Below, piece after piece: positions 11,461 through 23,322 of a stretch of DNA of 64,000 bases (its first letter is position 1; each line of letters opens with the position of its first letter). Under the pieces are notes generated by a model. The model saw only the letters and a list, made by a program, of their open reading frames with translations, had not been told where the DNA came from and did no database searches. Both the position numbers and the translations under genes were made by a program. This DNA comes from Lichenostomus cassidix (Eukaryota; Chordata; Aves; Passeriformes; Meliphagidae), in assembly GCA_008360975.2 (NCBI GenBank), contig CM039202.1, positions 3,916,128 to 3,980,127 of the forward strand, in the 5' to 3' direction.

Positions 11461-12697
11461 TTGCGTCGATTCGCCTCTTATCGCCGCCACCGCTCTCGGT
11501 TACGTGCGGTGACGCCCCCAAAGCGGAGGGGGTCGAACACCAACCCCGGCTCACCAAAGGTAAGGCGGTCGGAGCAGCGCCGGGGCAACGAGGATGGAAA
11601 GCACAGCGGCCGGGGCAAATGGGAGGAGGACGGAGAGCCCCAGGGCATCCGCTGGACACCGGACAAAATAAACTCCAACGTCAGAACACATCAAATGCTT
11701 TGTCTCCTCTTTGGTCTCTCAATGAGTCACCTGCGATGCAAAGAAATCACAAAGGCCCACACCTCCCCACGGGAGAGGAGGACGGTGAGCACCCCCAAGC
11801 CCTCCAAAAGGGCAACAATGACAACAATGCCCCGGCCCTCATCCGGGACAGGGAGCTAGGATGGCCCAGCGTTCTCTCTATGTCTCTCCTGCCTGGGGAG
11901 TCCTGGGCGTGTCTCTGTCCTTCTCCACCTGCTCGGTGCCTGTTGGTGGCTCCATTCTTCTCTCCCTGGGAGTCTCCATCCCTCTTGGCCCTGCTTTGTC
12001 TCTGTCCCTCTTGCACCGGGGGATGCTTGGGGGTCTTGCGGGCTGTCATGCAGGGGGCGTGACCTCGGCTGGGTCACCACAGGGGTGAGGGGGACAGAGA
12101 CCCCTTGGTCCCCAGCGTGGCCCAGAGTGAGAGGGACAGAGACCCCCAAGCATCCCCTGGATTGAGAAGGATGGAGAATCCAGCGAGCATGCCCCCGGCA
12201 CGGGGTGAGAGGCATGGAGAGCGCCCCGCCCCCCCCCCCGGCTCTCCCCGGCTTGAGAAGGATGGAGACCCTTGTGATCATCCCCCGGGGAGAGAGGGAC
12301 CGCAAACACGGCTCCTTCTCCCTGCCCAGGGTGGCTGTAGCTGATTTGACACATGGCTTTCCTTCCCATGTGTGTTCTTTCCTTCCCATGTGTGTTCCCA
12401 GCTTTTTGTCAGTTTGCTGACTAGTGTTTCCTGCAGCACTGGATTTTCTGCAGAGCTTGGGGTTGGCAAACGAGCTCTCGCAGAGGTTACATTCCATCAT
12501 CTGCCCATGTCCACATCGGGAACTTCATCCCACTTCTCCCTTCTGCAAAAAACCATGAATTGCCAGATGGAAATGTCTTGTAAGGTTTCATCCTTCGGCC
12601 ACTCCTCTGCATCTCCCCATGTGGAAAGTGGCCAGCACCGATGACAATATTTTATTTCTCACGTGAAATTATTTGTTTCTCACAGGTGTTTCTCTCA

Positions 12698-13240
12698 CGT
12701 GAGGGAATTGGTTTCCTCCATACACTGGAAGAATCTCCTCGACCGCCTCTTCTCCACTGTGTCGAGTTGCCAGCAGATACACAGCAGCTTGAAGTCTCCT
12801 ACAAGAACAAGGGCTGCTGATCTTCAGACATTTTCCAGCTGCTTAGAGAACAGTTCAGCCGCCTCTTCATTCCGCTTGGCTGCTCAACAACAGACTCCTA
12901 GCAGCATTGTAGGAGCCTTGTTGGCTTTCCCCCTGATTCTTACCCACAGGCCCTGGAGCACAGCGTCATTCATCTCAAGTTCCCTGGTCTCCAGATCCTC
13001 CCTAATATACAGAGCCAGCCCTCCACCTCTTCTCCCTCGCCTGGCCAGGGAGAGGTCTCTTCTGAAGAGCATAGAGCCATCCACTGCAGTACTGCAGCCA
13101 AGCAAGTCATCCCACCACGTTGCCGTGATGACAATGACCTCAGAGCTTTCCTGCTCCACCATGGCTTGCAGCTCCTCTGCTTTCTTCCCCACTGATACTG
13201 CGTGTGTCAGTGTCCATGCACTTCAGCAAGGCTTCTGGCT
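12698..13240 (-). mobile_element. CR1 endonuclease fragment, unit 2
   Basis: Same fragment as in unit 1 with a few substitutions (for example VIVITATWWDD). Confidence 0.85.
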
Positions 13241-13490
13241 TCAGCCTTGACTCTGCCTTAGCTCCCTCGCTCTCATCTCCCAAGAGCCTCCTTGCATCCC
13301 CTTCAGCCCGAGTTTCAAGCCCTGTCAATCAGCCCAGCCAACTCAGGGGCTACAATCCTTTTGTCCTTCATGGACAGATGAAGGAGCCCATCTGACTCCA
13401 GCAGGCCACCCGGCCCCTGCAGAGGAGAGGACCTTCCCCCACAGACGCCCTCCCCCCTGCTTGCCCCAGCCCTGGGATCCCAGCTGGAGG

Positions 13491-13665
13491 ATGTGGAGCT
13501 GCTGCAGAGTCCAGAGGAGGCCACAGAGATGCTCCCAGGGCTGGAGAACGTCTGGAGGCAGGCTGGGAGAGCTGGGGCTGTTCAGCTGGACAAGAGAAGC
13601 TCCAGGGAGTCCTCAGAGCTCCTTTCTGTGCCTAAAGGGGCTCCAGGAGAGCTGCAGGGGGACTG
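13491..13665 (+). mobile_element. CR1 3' region fragment, unit 2
   Basis: Copy of the unit 1 fragment. It has GGAGGCAGGCTGGG, a variant shared with unit 4. Confidence 0.75.
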
Positions 13666-15049
13666 TGAGCACCTGCAACTGGCAGCAGCTGGAGCTGGGA
13701 CCACCTGGCTCCCCCCAGCTTTGCTGGTGCCTCAGGAGGGCTGGCACCATTGCAGGGACATCCTGCAGTGACATCTGCCCTGGCCTGCTGGGCGTGCATT
13801 CAGTCCCAAACCTCGTCCTGATCCCGACCTCAAGCTCAGCCCACATTTAGACACACTCACAGTCCCCTGTTTCATCCCATCCCAGTCCCACACTCGTCCA
13901 GCCCCACACCCAGTGCCAAGGCCAGGCTGAAGGCAAAAAACCATGTTTAGCCTTAAGGCCAATGCCAGCTCTAATCCAAAGCCCAGCCCTAACTTCCAGC
14001 CCAGCCCCAATTCCAGCCCCTCCCTAAATCCTCAGCCCTGAAGCAAACACCACATTTAACCCTGACCTCAAACTCAGCCCCAATTCCAAGTCGAACCCCA
14101 ATGCCAATCCCAAACGCAGCCCTCAATCCAGCCTCCACCCCAGCCCCAGCCCACACTCCAGCCCCAGCTTTCACTCCAAGTAACAAGGCCAGCCCCAATT
14201 CCTGCCCTAAACCCGATCGCATTCTTAGCCCTAAACCTCTGAAAAGCGAGGTTCCGCTCTCCTGTTCAAATTTAGAAGTTTGATCAAGGACAACAGGGGA
14301 CACAGACAAAAGTAACAGCGCTGGCTGTTTAAGTCAGAAGCTTAGTCAGAAGCACACCTGTCTTTTAATACCTTTCCTATTAGACCAGCCCAATATGTAT
14401 TCATGAGCAATTATACATATTTAAACTTTTCCCCAAACTCGTTTTCACGTTCCAGGAACTGTTTAGCGTGGCCTCTCCTCTGATTCGCCTTTTAGAGCGT
14501 GCACTGTCCATTTGGCTGTGCTTTTGGTCAGTCGAGTTGTCACCCCCAGCTTGAACCCTGTCCTGTGGCCTCTGCAGATGACAGTTGCTGATAGCTGCAA
14601 TGTCAGCGGCAGGGGTCTTCGTCACACCGTTCTTTGGATGTTCTCCAACCAAGCATGAGGTTCAGTTATTGCAAGTGAACCACAAGTACTCTAGAATAAC
14701 AAAATCAGCTACTCCACCATTATGCCTAAGTTCAGTTAATAACAGAAAAAAAAAGCATTAGTTATTATTACACAGCCAAAGATCTATAAGAAGGCTACAT
14801 TTGTAAGAATGAAAATTCTACACATAACATCCATTCTAATATTTAGAAAAAGTCAATATTATGATATGTATTTACCACAACCCCAATGCCATTCCCAGTT
14901 GTGTCCTACCATGAGTGTCCTAGCTCATTTAACTCATGAATGTAGTGTGTTTAAGGGGGTTTTTTTTCTTTCTTTCCCCTCTCCTGCGCATCTGCGGCAG
15001 AAGAGAGCAGAAGTGCCTGGCGTTTGGTCAGAGTCCAACCTCGACATTG

Positions 15050-15182
15050 TGACGTCACAAAGAGCGAAGGCAGGTGGCGCCTGGACGTCACAGTGGACGC
15101 TGAGCTGCCATTGGCTGAAAACGAGGGGGCGTGGCTTGTGGCGGGTATAAGAAGGGGCGCGGGGGGGCGGAGCATTCGGGCA
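15050..15182 (+). promoter_or_regulatory. Array promoter 2
   Basis: The same five elements as promoter 1, with CRE at 15050-15057 and TATA at 15146. All elements are unchanged. Confidence 0.75.
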
Positions 15183-15368
15183 GCCGCCAGCGGAGCAGCA
15201 GCCTTGGGGGGCGAGGAGGGCGGACGCCGCCGGCGTCGGCGCAGGCCGACAGCAGCCGCGCGGCCACAGTGGAGCGCAGCTCCACGCCCTCCCACCCCCC
15301 AACGCTGGAGTCCCGGCACCGGCCCTGCCCCTCAGCGCCGTCAGCATGGAGCCCCGGGGTGTTGTGTG

Positions 15369-15416
15369 CGGGTGGGTGGGAGGGAGGGAGAGAGGGAGGG
15401 AGGGAGGGAGGTGGGT
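15369..15416 (+). repeat. (GGGA)n tract, unit 3
   Basis: Shorter again than unit 2, with a single GAGA interruption. Confidence 0.9.
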
Positions 15417-16659
15417 TGCGTCGATTCGCCTCTTATCGCCGCCACCGCTCTCGGTTACGTGCGGTGACGCCCCCAAAGCGGAGGGGGTCGAACACCAACC
15501 CCGGCTCACCAAAGGTAAGGCGGTCGGAGCAGCGCCGGGGCAACGAGGATGGAAAGCACAGCGGCCGGGGCAAATGGGAGGAGGACGGAGAGCCCCAGGG
15601 CATCCGCTGGACACCGGACAAAATACACTCCAACGTCAGAACACATCAAATGCTTTGTCTCCTCTTTGGTCTCTCAATGAGTCACCTGCGATGCAAAGAA
15701 ATCACAAAGGCCCACACCTCCCCACGGGAGAGGAGGACGGTGAGCACACCCAAGCCCTCCAAAAGGGCAACAATGACAACAATGCCCCGGCCCTCATCCG
15801 GGACAGGGAGCTAGGATGGCCCAGCGTTCTCTCTATGTCTCTCCTGCCTGGGGAGTCCTGGGTGTGTCTCTGTCCTTCTCCACCTGCTCGGTGCCTGTTG
15901 GTGGCTCCATTCTTCTCTCCCTGGGAGTCTCCATCCCTCTTGGCCCTGCTTTGTCTCTGTCCCTCTTGCACCGGGGGATGCTCGGGGGTCTTGCGGGCTG
16001 TCATGCAGGGGGCGTGACCTCGGCTGGGTCACCACAGGGGTGAGGGGGACAGAGACCCCTTGGTCCCCAGCGTGGCCCAGAGTGAGAGGGACAGAGACCC
16101 CCCAGGCATCCCCTGGATTGAGAAGGATGGAGAATCCAGCGAGCATGCCCCCGGCACGGGGTGAGAGGCATGGAGAGCGCCCCGCCCCCCCCCCCCCCGG
16201 CTCTCCCCGGCTTGAGAAGGATGGAGACCCTTGTGATCATCCCCCGGGGAGAGAGGGACCGCAAACACGGCTCCTTCTCCCTGCCCAGGGTGGCTGTAGC
16301 TGATTTGACACATGGCTTTCCTTCCCATGTGTGTTCTTTCCTTCCCATGTGTGTTCCCAGCTTTTTGTCAGTTTGCTGACTAGTGTTTCCTGCAGCACTG
16401 GATTTTCTGCAGAGCTTGGGGTTGGCAAACGAGCTCTCGCAGAGGTTCCATTCCATCATCTGCCCATGTCCACATCGGGAACTTCATCCCACTTCTTCTC
16501 CCTTCTACAAAAAACCATTAATTGCCAGATGGAAATGTCTTGTAAGGTTTCATCCTTCGGCCACTCCTCTGCATCTCCCCATGTGGAAAGTGGCCAGCAC
16601 CGATGACAATATTTTATTTCTCACGTGAAATTATTTGTTTCTCACAGGTGTTTCTCTCA

Positions 16660-17202
16660 CGTGAGGGAACTGGTTTCCTCCATACACTGGAAGAACCTCC
16701 TCGACCGCCTCTTCTCCACTGTGTCGAGTTGCCAGCAGATACACAGCAGCTTGAAGTCTCCTACAAGAACAAGGGCTGCTGATCTTCAGACATTTTCCAG
16801 CTGCTTAGAGAACAGTTCAGCCGCCTCTTCATTCCGCTTGGCTGCTCAACAACAGACTCCTAGCCGCATTGTAGGAGCCTTGTTGGCTTTCCCCCTGATT
16901 CTTACCCACAGGCCCTGGAGCACAGCGTCATTCATCTCAAGTTCCCTGGTCTCCAGATCCTCCCTAATATACAGAGCCACCCCTCCACCTCTTCTCCCTC
17001 GCCTGGCCAGGGAGAGGTCTCTTCTGAAGAGCATAGAGCCATCCACTGCAGTACTGCAGCCAAGCAAGTCATCCCACCACGTTGCCGTGATGACAATGAC
17101 CTCAGAGCTTTCCTGCTCCACCATGGCTTGCAGCTCCTCTGCTTTCTTCCCCACTGATACTGCGTGTGTCAGTGTCCATGCACTTCAGCAAGGCTTCTGG
17201 CT
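16660..17202 (-). mobile_element. CR1 endonuclease fragment, unit 3
   Basis: Same fragment. The 102-codon open stretch seen in units 1, 2 and 5 is kept. Confidence 0.85.
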
Positions 17203-17452
17203 TCAGCCTTGACTCTGCCTTAGCTCCCTCGCTCTCATCTCCCAAGAGCCTCCTTGCATCCCCTTCAGCCCGAGTTTCAAGCCCTGTCAATCAGCCCAGC
17301 CAACTCAGGGGCTACAATCCTTTTGTCCTTCATGGACAGATGAAGGAGCCCATCTGACTCCAGCAGGCCACCCGGCCCCTGCAGAGGAGAGGACCTTCCC
17401 CCACAGACGCCCTCCCCCCTGCTTGCCCCAGCCCTGGGATCCCAGCTGGAGG

Positions 17453-17627
17453 ATGTGGAGCTGCTGCAGAGTCCAGAGGAGGCCACAGAGATGCTCCCAG
17501 GGCTGGAGAACGTCTGGAGCCAGGCTGGGAGAGCTGGGGCTGTTCAGCTGGACAAGAGAAGCTCCAGGGAGTCCTCAGAGCTCCTTTCTGTGCCTAAAGG
17601 GGCTCCAGGAGAGCTGCAGGGGGACTG
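17453..17627 (+). mobile_element. CR1 3' region fragment, unit 3
   Basis: Copy of the unit 1 fragment, with GGAGCCAGGCTGGG. Confidence 0.75.
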
Positions 17628-19010
17628 TGAGCACCTGCAACTGGCAGCAGCTGGAGCTGGGACCACCTGGCTCCCCCCAGCTTTGCTGGTGCCTCAGGAG
17701 GGCTGGCACCATTGCAGGGACATCCTGCAGTGACATGTGCCCTGGCCTGCTGGGCGTGCATTCAGTCCCAAACCTCGTCCTGATCCTGACCTCAAGCTCA
17801 GCCCACATTTAGACACACTCACAGTCCCCTGTTTCATCCCATCCCAGTCCCACACTCGTCCAGCCCCACACCCAGTGCCAAGGCCAGGCTGAAGGCAAAA
17901 AACCATGTTTAGCCTTAAGGCCAATGCCAGCTCTAATCCAAAGCCCAGCCCTAACTTCCAGCCCAGCCCCAATTCCAGCCCCTCCCTAAATCCTCAGCCC
18001 TGAAGCAAACACCACATTTAACCCTGACCTCAAACTCAGCCCCAATTCCAAGTCGAACCCCAATGCCAATCCCAAACGCAGCCCTCAATCCAGCCTCCAC
18101 CCCAGCCCCAGCCCACCCTCCAGCCCCAGCTTTCACTCCAAGTAACAAGGCCAGCCCCAATTCCTGCCCTAAACCCGATCGCATTCTTAGCCCTAAACCT
18201 CTGAAAAGCGAGGTTCCGCTCTCCTGTTCAAATTTAGAAGTTTGATCAAGGACAACAGGGGACACAGACAAAAGTAACAGCGCTGGCTGTTTAAGTCGGA
18301 AGCTTAGTCAGAAGCACACCTGTCTTTTAATACCTTTCCTATTAGACCAGCCCAATATGTATTCATGAGCAATTATACATATTTAAACTTTTCCCCAAAC
18401 TCGTTTTCATGTTCCAGGAACTGTTTAGCGTGGCCTCTCCTCTGATTCGCCTTTTAGAGCGTGCACTGTCCATTTGGCTGTGGTTTTGGTCAGTCGAGTT
18501 GTCACCCCCAGCTTGAACCCTGTCCTGTGGCCTCTGCAGATGACAGTTGCTGATAGCTGCAATGTCAGCGGCAGGGGTCTTCATCACACCGTTCTTTGGA
18601 TGTTCTCCAACCAAGCATGAGGTTCAGTTATTGCAAGTGAACCACAAGTACTCTAGAATAACAAAATCAGCTACTCCACCATTATGGCTAAGTTCAGTTA
18701 ATAACAGAAAAAAAAAGCATTAGTTATTATTACACAGCCAAAGATCTATAAGAAGGCTACATTTGTAAGAATGAAAATTCTACACATAACATCCATTCTA
18801 ATATTTAGAAAAAGTCAATATTATGATATGTATTTACCACAACCCCAATGCCATTCCCAGTTGTGTCCTACCATGAGTGTCCTAGCTCATTTAACTCATG
18901 AATGTAGTGTGTTTAACGGTTTTTTTTTCTTTCTTTCCCCTCTCCTGCGCATCTGCGGCAGAAGAGAGCAGAAGTGCCTGGCGTTTGGTCAGAGTCAAAC
19001 CTCGACATTG

Positions 19011-19143
19011 TGACGTCACAAAGAGCGAAGGCAGGTGGCGCCTGGACGTCACAGTGGACGCTGAGCTGCCATTGGCTGAAAACGAGGGGGCGTGGCTTGT
19101 GGCGGGTATAAGAAGGGGCGCGGGGGGGCGGAGCATTCGGGCA
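19011..19143 (+). promoter_or_regulatory. Array promoter 3
   Basis: CRE at 19011-19018 and TATA at 19107; same spacing of 96 bases and no element lost. Confidence 0.75.
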
Positions 19144-19329
19144 GCCGCCAGCGGAGCAGCAGCCTTGGGGGGCGAGGAGGGCGGACGCCGCCGGCGTCGG
19201 CGCAGGCCGACAGCAGCCGCGCGGCCGCAGAGGAGCGCAGCTCCACGCCCTCCCACCCCCCAACGCTGGAGCCCCGGCACCGGCCCTGCCCCTCAGCGCC
19301 GTCAGCATGGAGCCCCGGGGTGTTGTGTG

Positions 19330-19360
19330 CGGGTGGGAGGGAGGGAGGGAGGGAGGTGGG
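19330..19360 (+). repeat. (GGGA)n tract, unit 4
   Basis: The shortest allele, with no GAGA interruption. Confidence 0.9.
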
Positions 19361-20601
19361 TTGCGTCGAGTCGCCTCTTATCGCCGCCACCGCTCTCGGT
19401 TACGTGCGGTGACGCCCCCAAAGCGGAGGGGGTCGAACACCAACCCCGGCTCACCAAAGGTAAGGCGGTCGGAGCAGCGCCGGGGCAACGAGGATGGAAA
19501 GCACAGCGGCCGGGGCAAATGGGAGGAGGACGGAGAGCCCCAGGGCATCCGCTGGACACCGGACAAAATAAACTCCAACGTCAGAACACATCAAATGCTT
19601 TGTCTCCTCTTTGGTCTCTCAATGAGTCACCTGCGATGCAAAGAAATCACAAAGGCCCACACCTCCCCACGGGAGAGGAGGACGGTGAGCACCCCCAAGC
19701 CCTCCAAAAGGGCAACAATGACAACAATGCCCCGGCCCTCATCCGGGACAGGGAGCTAGGATGGCCCAGCGTTCTCTCTATGTCTCTCCTGCCTGGGGAG
19801 TCCTGGGCGTGTCTCTGTCCTTCTCCACCTGCTCGGTGCCTGTTGGTGGCTCCATTCTTCTCTCCCTGGGAGTCTCCATCCCTCTTGGCCCTGCTTTGTC
19901 TCTGTCCCTCTTGCACCGGGGGATGCTTAGGGGTCTTGCGGGCTGTCATGCAGGGGGCGTGACCTCGGCTGGGTCACCACAGGGGTGAGGGGCACAGAGA
20001 CCCCTTGGTCCCCAGCGTGGCCCAGAGTGAGAGGGACAGAGACCCCCAAGCATCCCCTGGATTGAGAAGGATGGAGAATCCAGCGAGCATGCCCCCGGCA
20101 CGGGGTGAGAGGCATGGAGAGCGCCCCGCCCCCCCCCCCCGGCTCTCCCCGGCTTGAGAAGGATGGAGACCCTTGTGATCATCCCTCGGGGAGAGAGGGA
20201 CCGCAAACACGGCTCCTTCTCCCTGCCCAGGGTGGCTGTAGCTGATTTGACACATGGCTTTCCTTCCCATGTGTGTTCTTTCCTTCCCATGTGTGTTCCC
20301 AGCTTTTTGTCAGTTTGCTGACTAGTGTTTCCTGCAGCACTGGATTTTCTGCAGAGCTTGGGGTTGGCAAACGAGCTCTCGCAGAGGTTCCATTCCATCA
20401 TCTGCCCATGTCCACATCGGGAACTTCATCCCACTTCTTCTCCCTTCTACAAAAAACCATGAATTGCCAGATGGAAATGTCTTGTAAGGTTTCATCCTTC
20501 GGCCACTCCTCTGCATCTCCCCATGTGGAAAGTGGCCAGCACCGATGACAATATTTTATTTCTCACGTGAAATTATTTGTTTCTCACAGGTGTTTCTCTC
20601 A

Positions 20602-21143
20602 CGTGAGGGAACTGGTTTCCTCCATACACTGGAAGAACCTCCTCGACCGCCTCTTCTCCACTGTGTCGAGTTGCCAGCAGATACACAGCAGCTTGAAGTC
20701 TCCTACAAGAACAAGGGCTGCTGATCTTCAGACATTTTCCAGCTGCTTAGAGAACAGTTCAGCCGCCTCTTCATTCCGCTTGGCTGCTCAACAACAGACT
20801 CCTAGCCGCATTGTAGGAGCCTTGTTGGCTTTCCCCCGATTCTTACCCACAGGCCCTGGAGCACAGCGTCATTCATCTCAAGTTCCCTGGTCTCCAGATC
20901 CTCCCTAATATACAGAGCCAGCCCTCCACCTCTTCTCCCTCACCTGGCCAGGGAGAGGTCTCTTCTGAAGAGCATAGAGCCATCCACTGCAGTACTGCAG
21001 CCAAGCAAGTCATCCCACCACGTTGCCGTGATGACAATGACCTCAGAGCTTTCCTGCTCCACCATGGCTTGCAGCTCCTCTGCTTTCTTCCCCACTGATG
21101 CTGCGTGTGTCAGTGTCCGTGCACTTCAGCAAGGCTTCTGGCT
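20602..21143 (-). mobile_element. CR1 endonuclease fragment, unit 4
   Basis: Same fragment with a one-base deletion near 20837, so the open stretch is broken. Confidence 0.85.
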
Positions 21144-21393
21144 TCAGCCTTGACTCTGCCTTAGCTCCCTCGCTCTCATCTCCCAAGAGCCTCCTTGCAT
21201 CCCCTTCAGCCCGAGTTTCAAGCCCTCTCAATCAGCCCAGCCAACTCAGGGGCTACAATCCTTTTGTCCTTCATGGACACATGAAGGAGCCCATCTGACT
21301 CCAGCAGGCCACCCGGCCCCTGCAGAGGAGAGGACCTTCCCCCACAGACCCCCTCCCCCCTGCTTGCCCCAGCCCTGGGATCCCAGCTGGAGG

Positions 21394-21568
21394 ATGTGGA
21401 GCTGCTGCAGAGTCCAGAGGAGGCCACAGAGATGCTCCCAGGGCTGGAGAACGTCTGGAGGCAGGCTGGGAGAGCTGGGGCTGTTCAGCTGGACAAGAGA
21501 AGCTCCAGGGAGTCCTCAGAGCTCCTTTCTGTGCCTAAAGGGGCTCCAGGAGAGCTGCAGGGGGACTG
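21394..21568 (+). mobile_element. CR1 3' region fragment, unit 4
   Basis: Copy of the unit 1 fragment, with GGAGGCAGGCTGGG as in unit 2. Confidence 0.75.
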
Positions 21569-22952
21569 TGAGCACCTGCAACTGGCAGCAGCTGGAGCTG
21601 GGACCACCTGGCTCCCCCCAGCTTTGCTGGTGCCTCAGGAGGGCTGGCACCATTGCAGGGACATCCTGCAGTGACATGTGCCCTGGCCTGCTGGGCGTGC
21701 ATTCAGTCCCAAACCTCGTCCTGATCCCGACCTCAAGCTCAGCCCACATTTAGACACACTCACAGTCCCCTGTTTCATCCCATCCCAGTCCCACACTCGT
21801 CCAGCCCCACACCCAGTGCCAAGGCCAGGCTGAAGGCAAAAAACCATGTTTAGCCTTAAGGCCAATGCCAGCTCTAATCCAAAGCCCAGCCCTAACTTCC
21901 AGCCCAGCCCCAATTCCAGCCCCTCCCTAAATCCTCAGCCCTGAAGCAAACACCACATTTAACCCTGACCTCAAACTCAGCCCCAATTCCAAGTCGAACC
22001 CCAATGCCAATCCCAAACGCAGCCCTCAATCCAGCCTCCACCCCAGCCCCAGCCCACACTCCAGCCCCAGCTTTCACTCAAAGTAACAAGGCCAGCCCCA
22101 ATTCCTGCCCTAAACCCGATCGCATTCTTAGCCCTAAACCTCTGAAAAGCGAGGTTCCGCTCTCCTGTTCAAATTTAGAAGTTTGATCAAGGACAACAGG
22201 GGACACAGACAAAAGTAACAGCGCTGGCTGTTTAAGTCAGAAGCTTAGTCAGAAGCACACCTGTCTTTTAATACCTTTCCTATTAGACCAGCCCAATATG
22301 TATTCATGAGCAATTATACATATTTAAACTTTTCCCCAAACTCGTTTTCACGTTCCAGGAACTGTTTAGCGTGGCCTCTCCTCTGATTCGCCTTTTAGAG
22401 CGTGCACTGTCCATTTGGCTGTGCTTTTGGTCAGTCGAGTTGTCACCCCCAGCTTGAACCCTGTCCTGTGGCCTCTGCAGATGACAGTTGCTGATAGCTG
22501 CAATGTCAGCGGCAGGGGTCTTCGTCACACCGTTCTTTGGATGTTCTCCAACCAAGCATGAGGTTCAGCTATTGCAAGTGAACCACAAGTACTCTAGAAT
22601 AACAAAATCAGCTACTCCACCATTATGCCTAAGTTCAGTTAATAACAGAAAAAAAAAGCATTAGTTATTATTACACAGCCAAAGATCTATAAGAAGGCTA
22701 CATTTGTAAGAATGAAAATTCTACACATAACATCCATTCTAATATTTAGAAAAAGTCAATATTATAATATGTATTTACCACAACCCCAATGCCATTCCCA
22801 GTTGTGTCCTACCATCAGTGTCCTAGCTCATTTAACTCATGAATGTAGTGTGTTTAAGGGTTTTTTTTTTCTTTCTTTCCCCTCTCCTGCACATCTGCGG
22901 CAGAAGAGAGCAGAAGTGCCTGGCGTTTGGTCAGAGTCAAACCTCGACATTG

Positions 22953-23085
22953 TGACGTCACAAAGAGCGAAGGCAGGTGGCGCCTGGACGTCACAGTGGA
23001 CGCTGAGCTGCCATTGGCTGAAAACGAGGGGGCGTGGCTTGTGGCGGGTATAAGAAGGGGCGCGGGGGGGCGGAGCATTCGGGCA
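22953..23085 (+). promoter_or_regulatory. Array promoter 4
   Basis: CRE at 22953-22960 and TATA at 23049. The elements are unchanged; an upstream CpG (CTGCGCATC in other units) reads CTGCACATC here. Confidence 0.75.
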
Positions 23086-23271
23086 GCCGCCAGCGGAGCA
23101 GCAGCCTTGGGGGGCGAGGAGGGCGGACGCCGCCGGCGTCGGCGCAGGCCGACAGCAGCCGCGCGGCCACAGAGGAGCGCAGCTCCACGCCCTCCCACCC
23201 CCCAACGCTGGAGCCCCGGCACCGGCCCTGCCCCTCAGCGCCGTCAGCATGGAGCCCCGGGGTGTTGTGTG

Positions 23272-23322
23272 CGGGTGGGTGGGTGGGAGGGAGGGAGAGA
23301 GGGAGGGAGGGAGGGAGGTGGG
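23272..23322 (+). repeat. (GGGA)n tract, unit 5
   Basis: Intermediate length, starting with an extra GGGT. Length differences among units are not multiples of three and move the downstream reading frame. Confidence 0.9.

Larger units (their letters stand above)
11335..15301 (+). repeat. 3.96 kb macrosatellite unit 2
   Basis: Same order of parts as unit 1, 3967 bases long. The shared ATG is at 11379 and AATAAA at 11667-11672. It carries GGGCAACAATGAC near 11810 where units 1 and 5 have GCAAAGATGAC, and the short CACTTCTCCC variant near 12531 that it shares with unit 5. Confidence 0.93.
15302..19262 (+). repeat. 3.96 kb macrosatellite unit 3
   Basis: Same order of parts, 3961 bases. The shared ATG is at 15346. 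The poly(A) signal is changed to AATACA (15622-15627), the only unit with this change. Its variant bases TAGCCGCATT (near 16861) and GACATGTGCC (near 17732) are shared only with unit 4. Confidence 0.93.
19263..23204 (+). repeat. 3.96 kb macrosatellite unit 4
   Basis: Same order of parts, 3942 bases, with the shortest (GGGA)n tract of the five. The shared ATG is at 19307 and AATAAA at 19567-19572. One base is missing in the minus-strand CR1 fragment near 20837, which breaks the open frame kept in the other units. Confidence 0.93.

Noticed and set aside
18898..19962. 354-codon open frame in unit 3-4
   Set aside because: It starts upstream of the TATA box, runs through promoter DNA and is open at this length in only one unit. 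It reflects GC-rich sequence with few stops.
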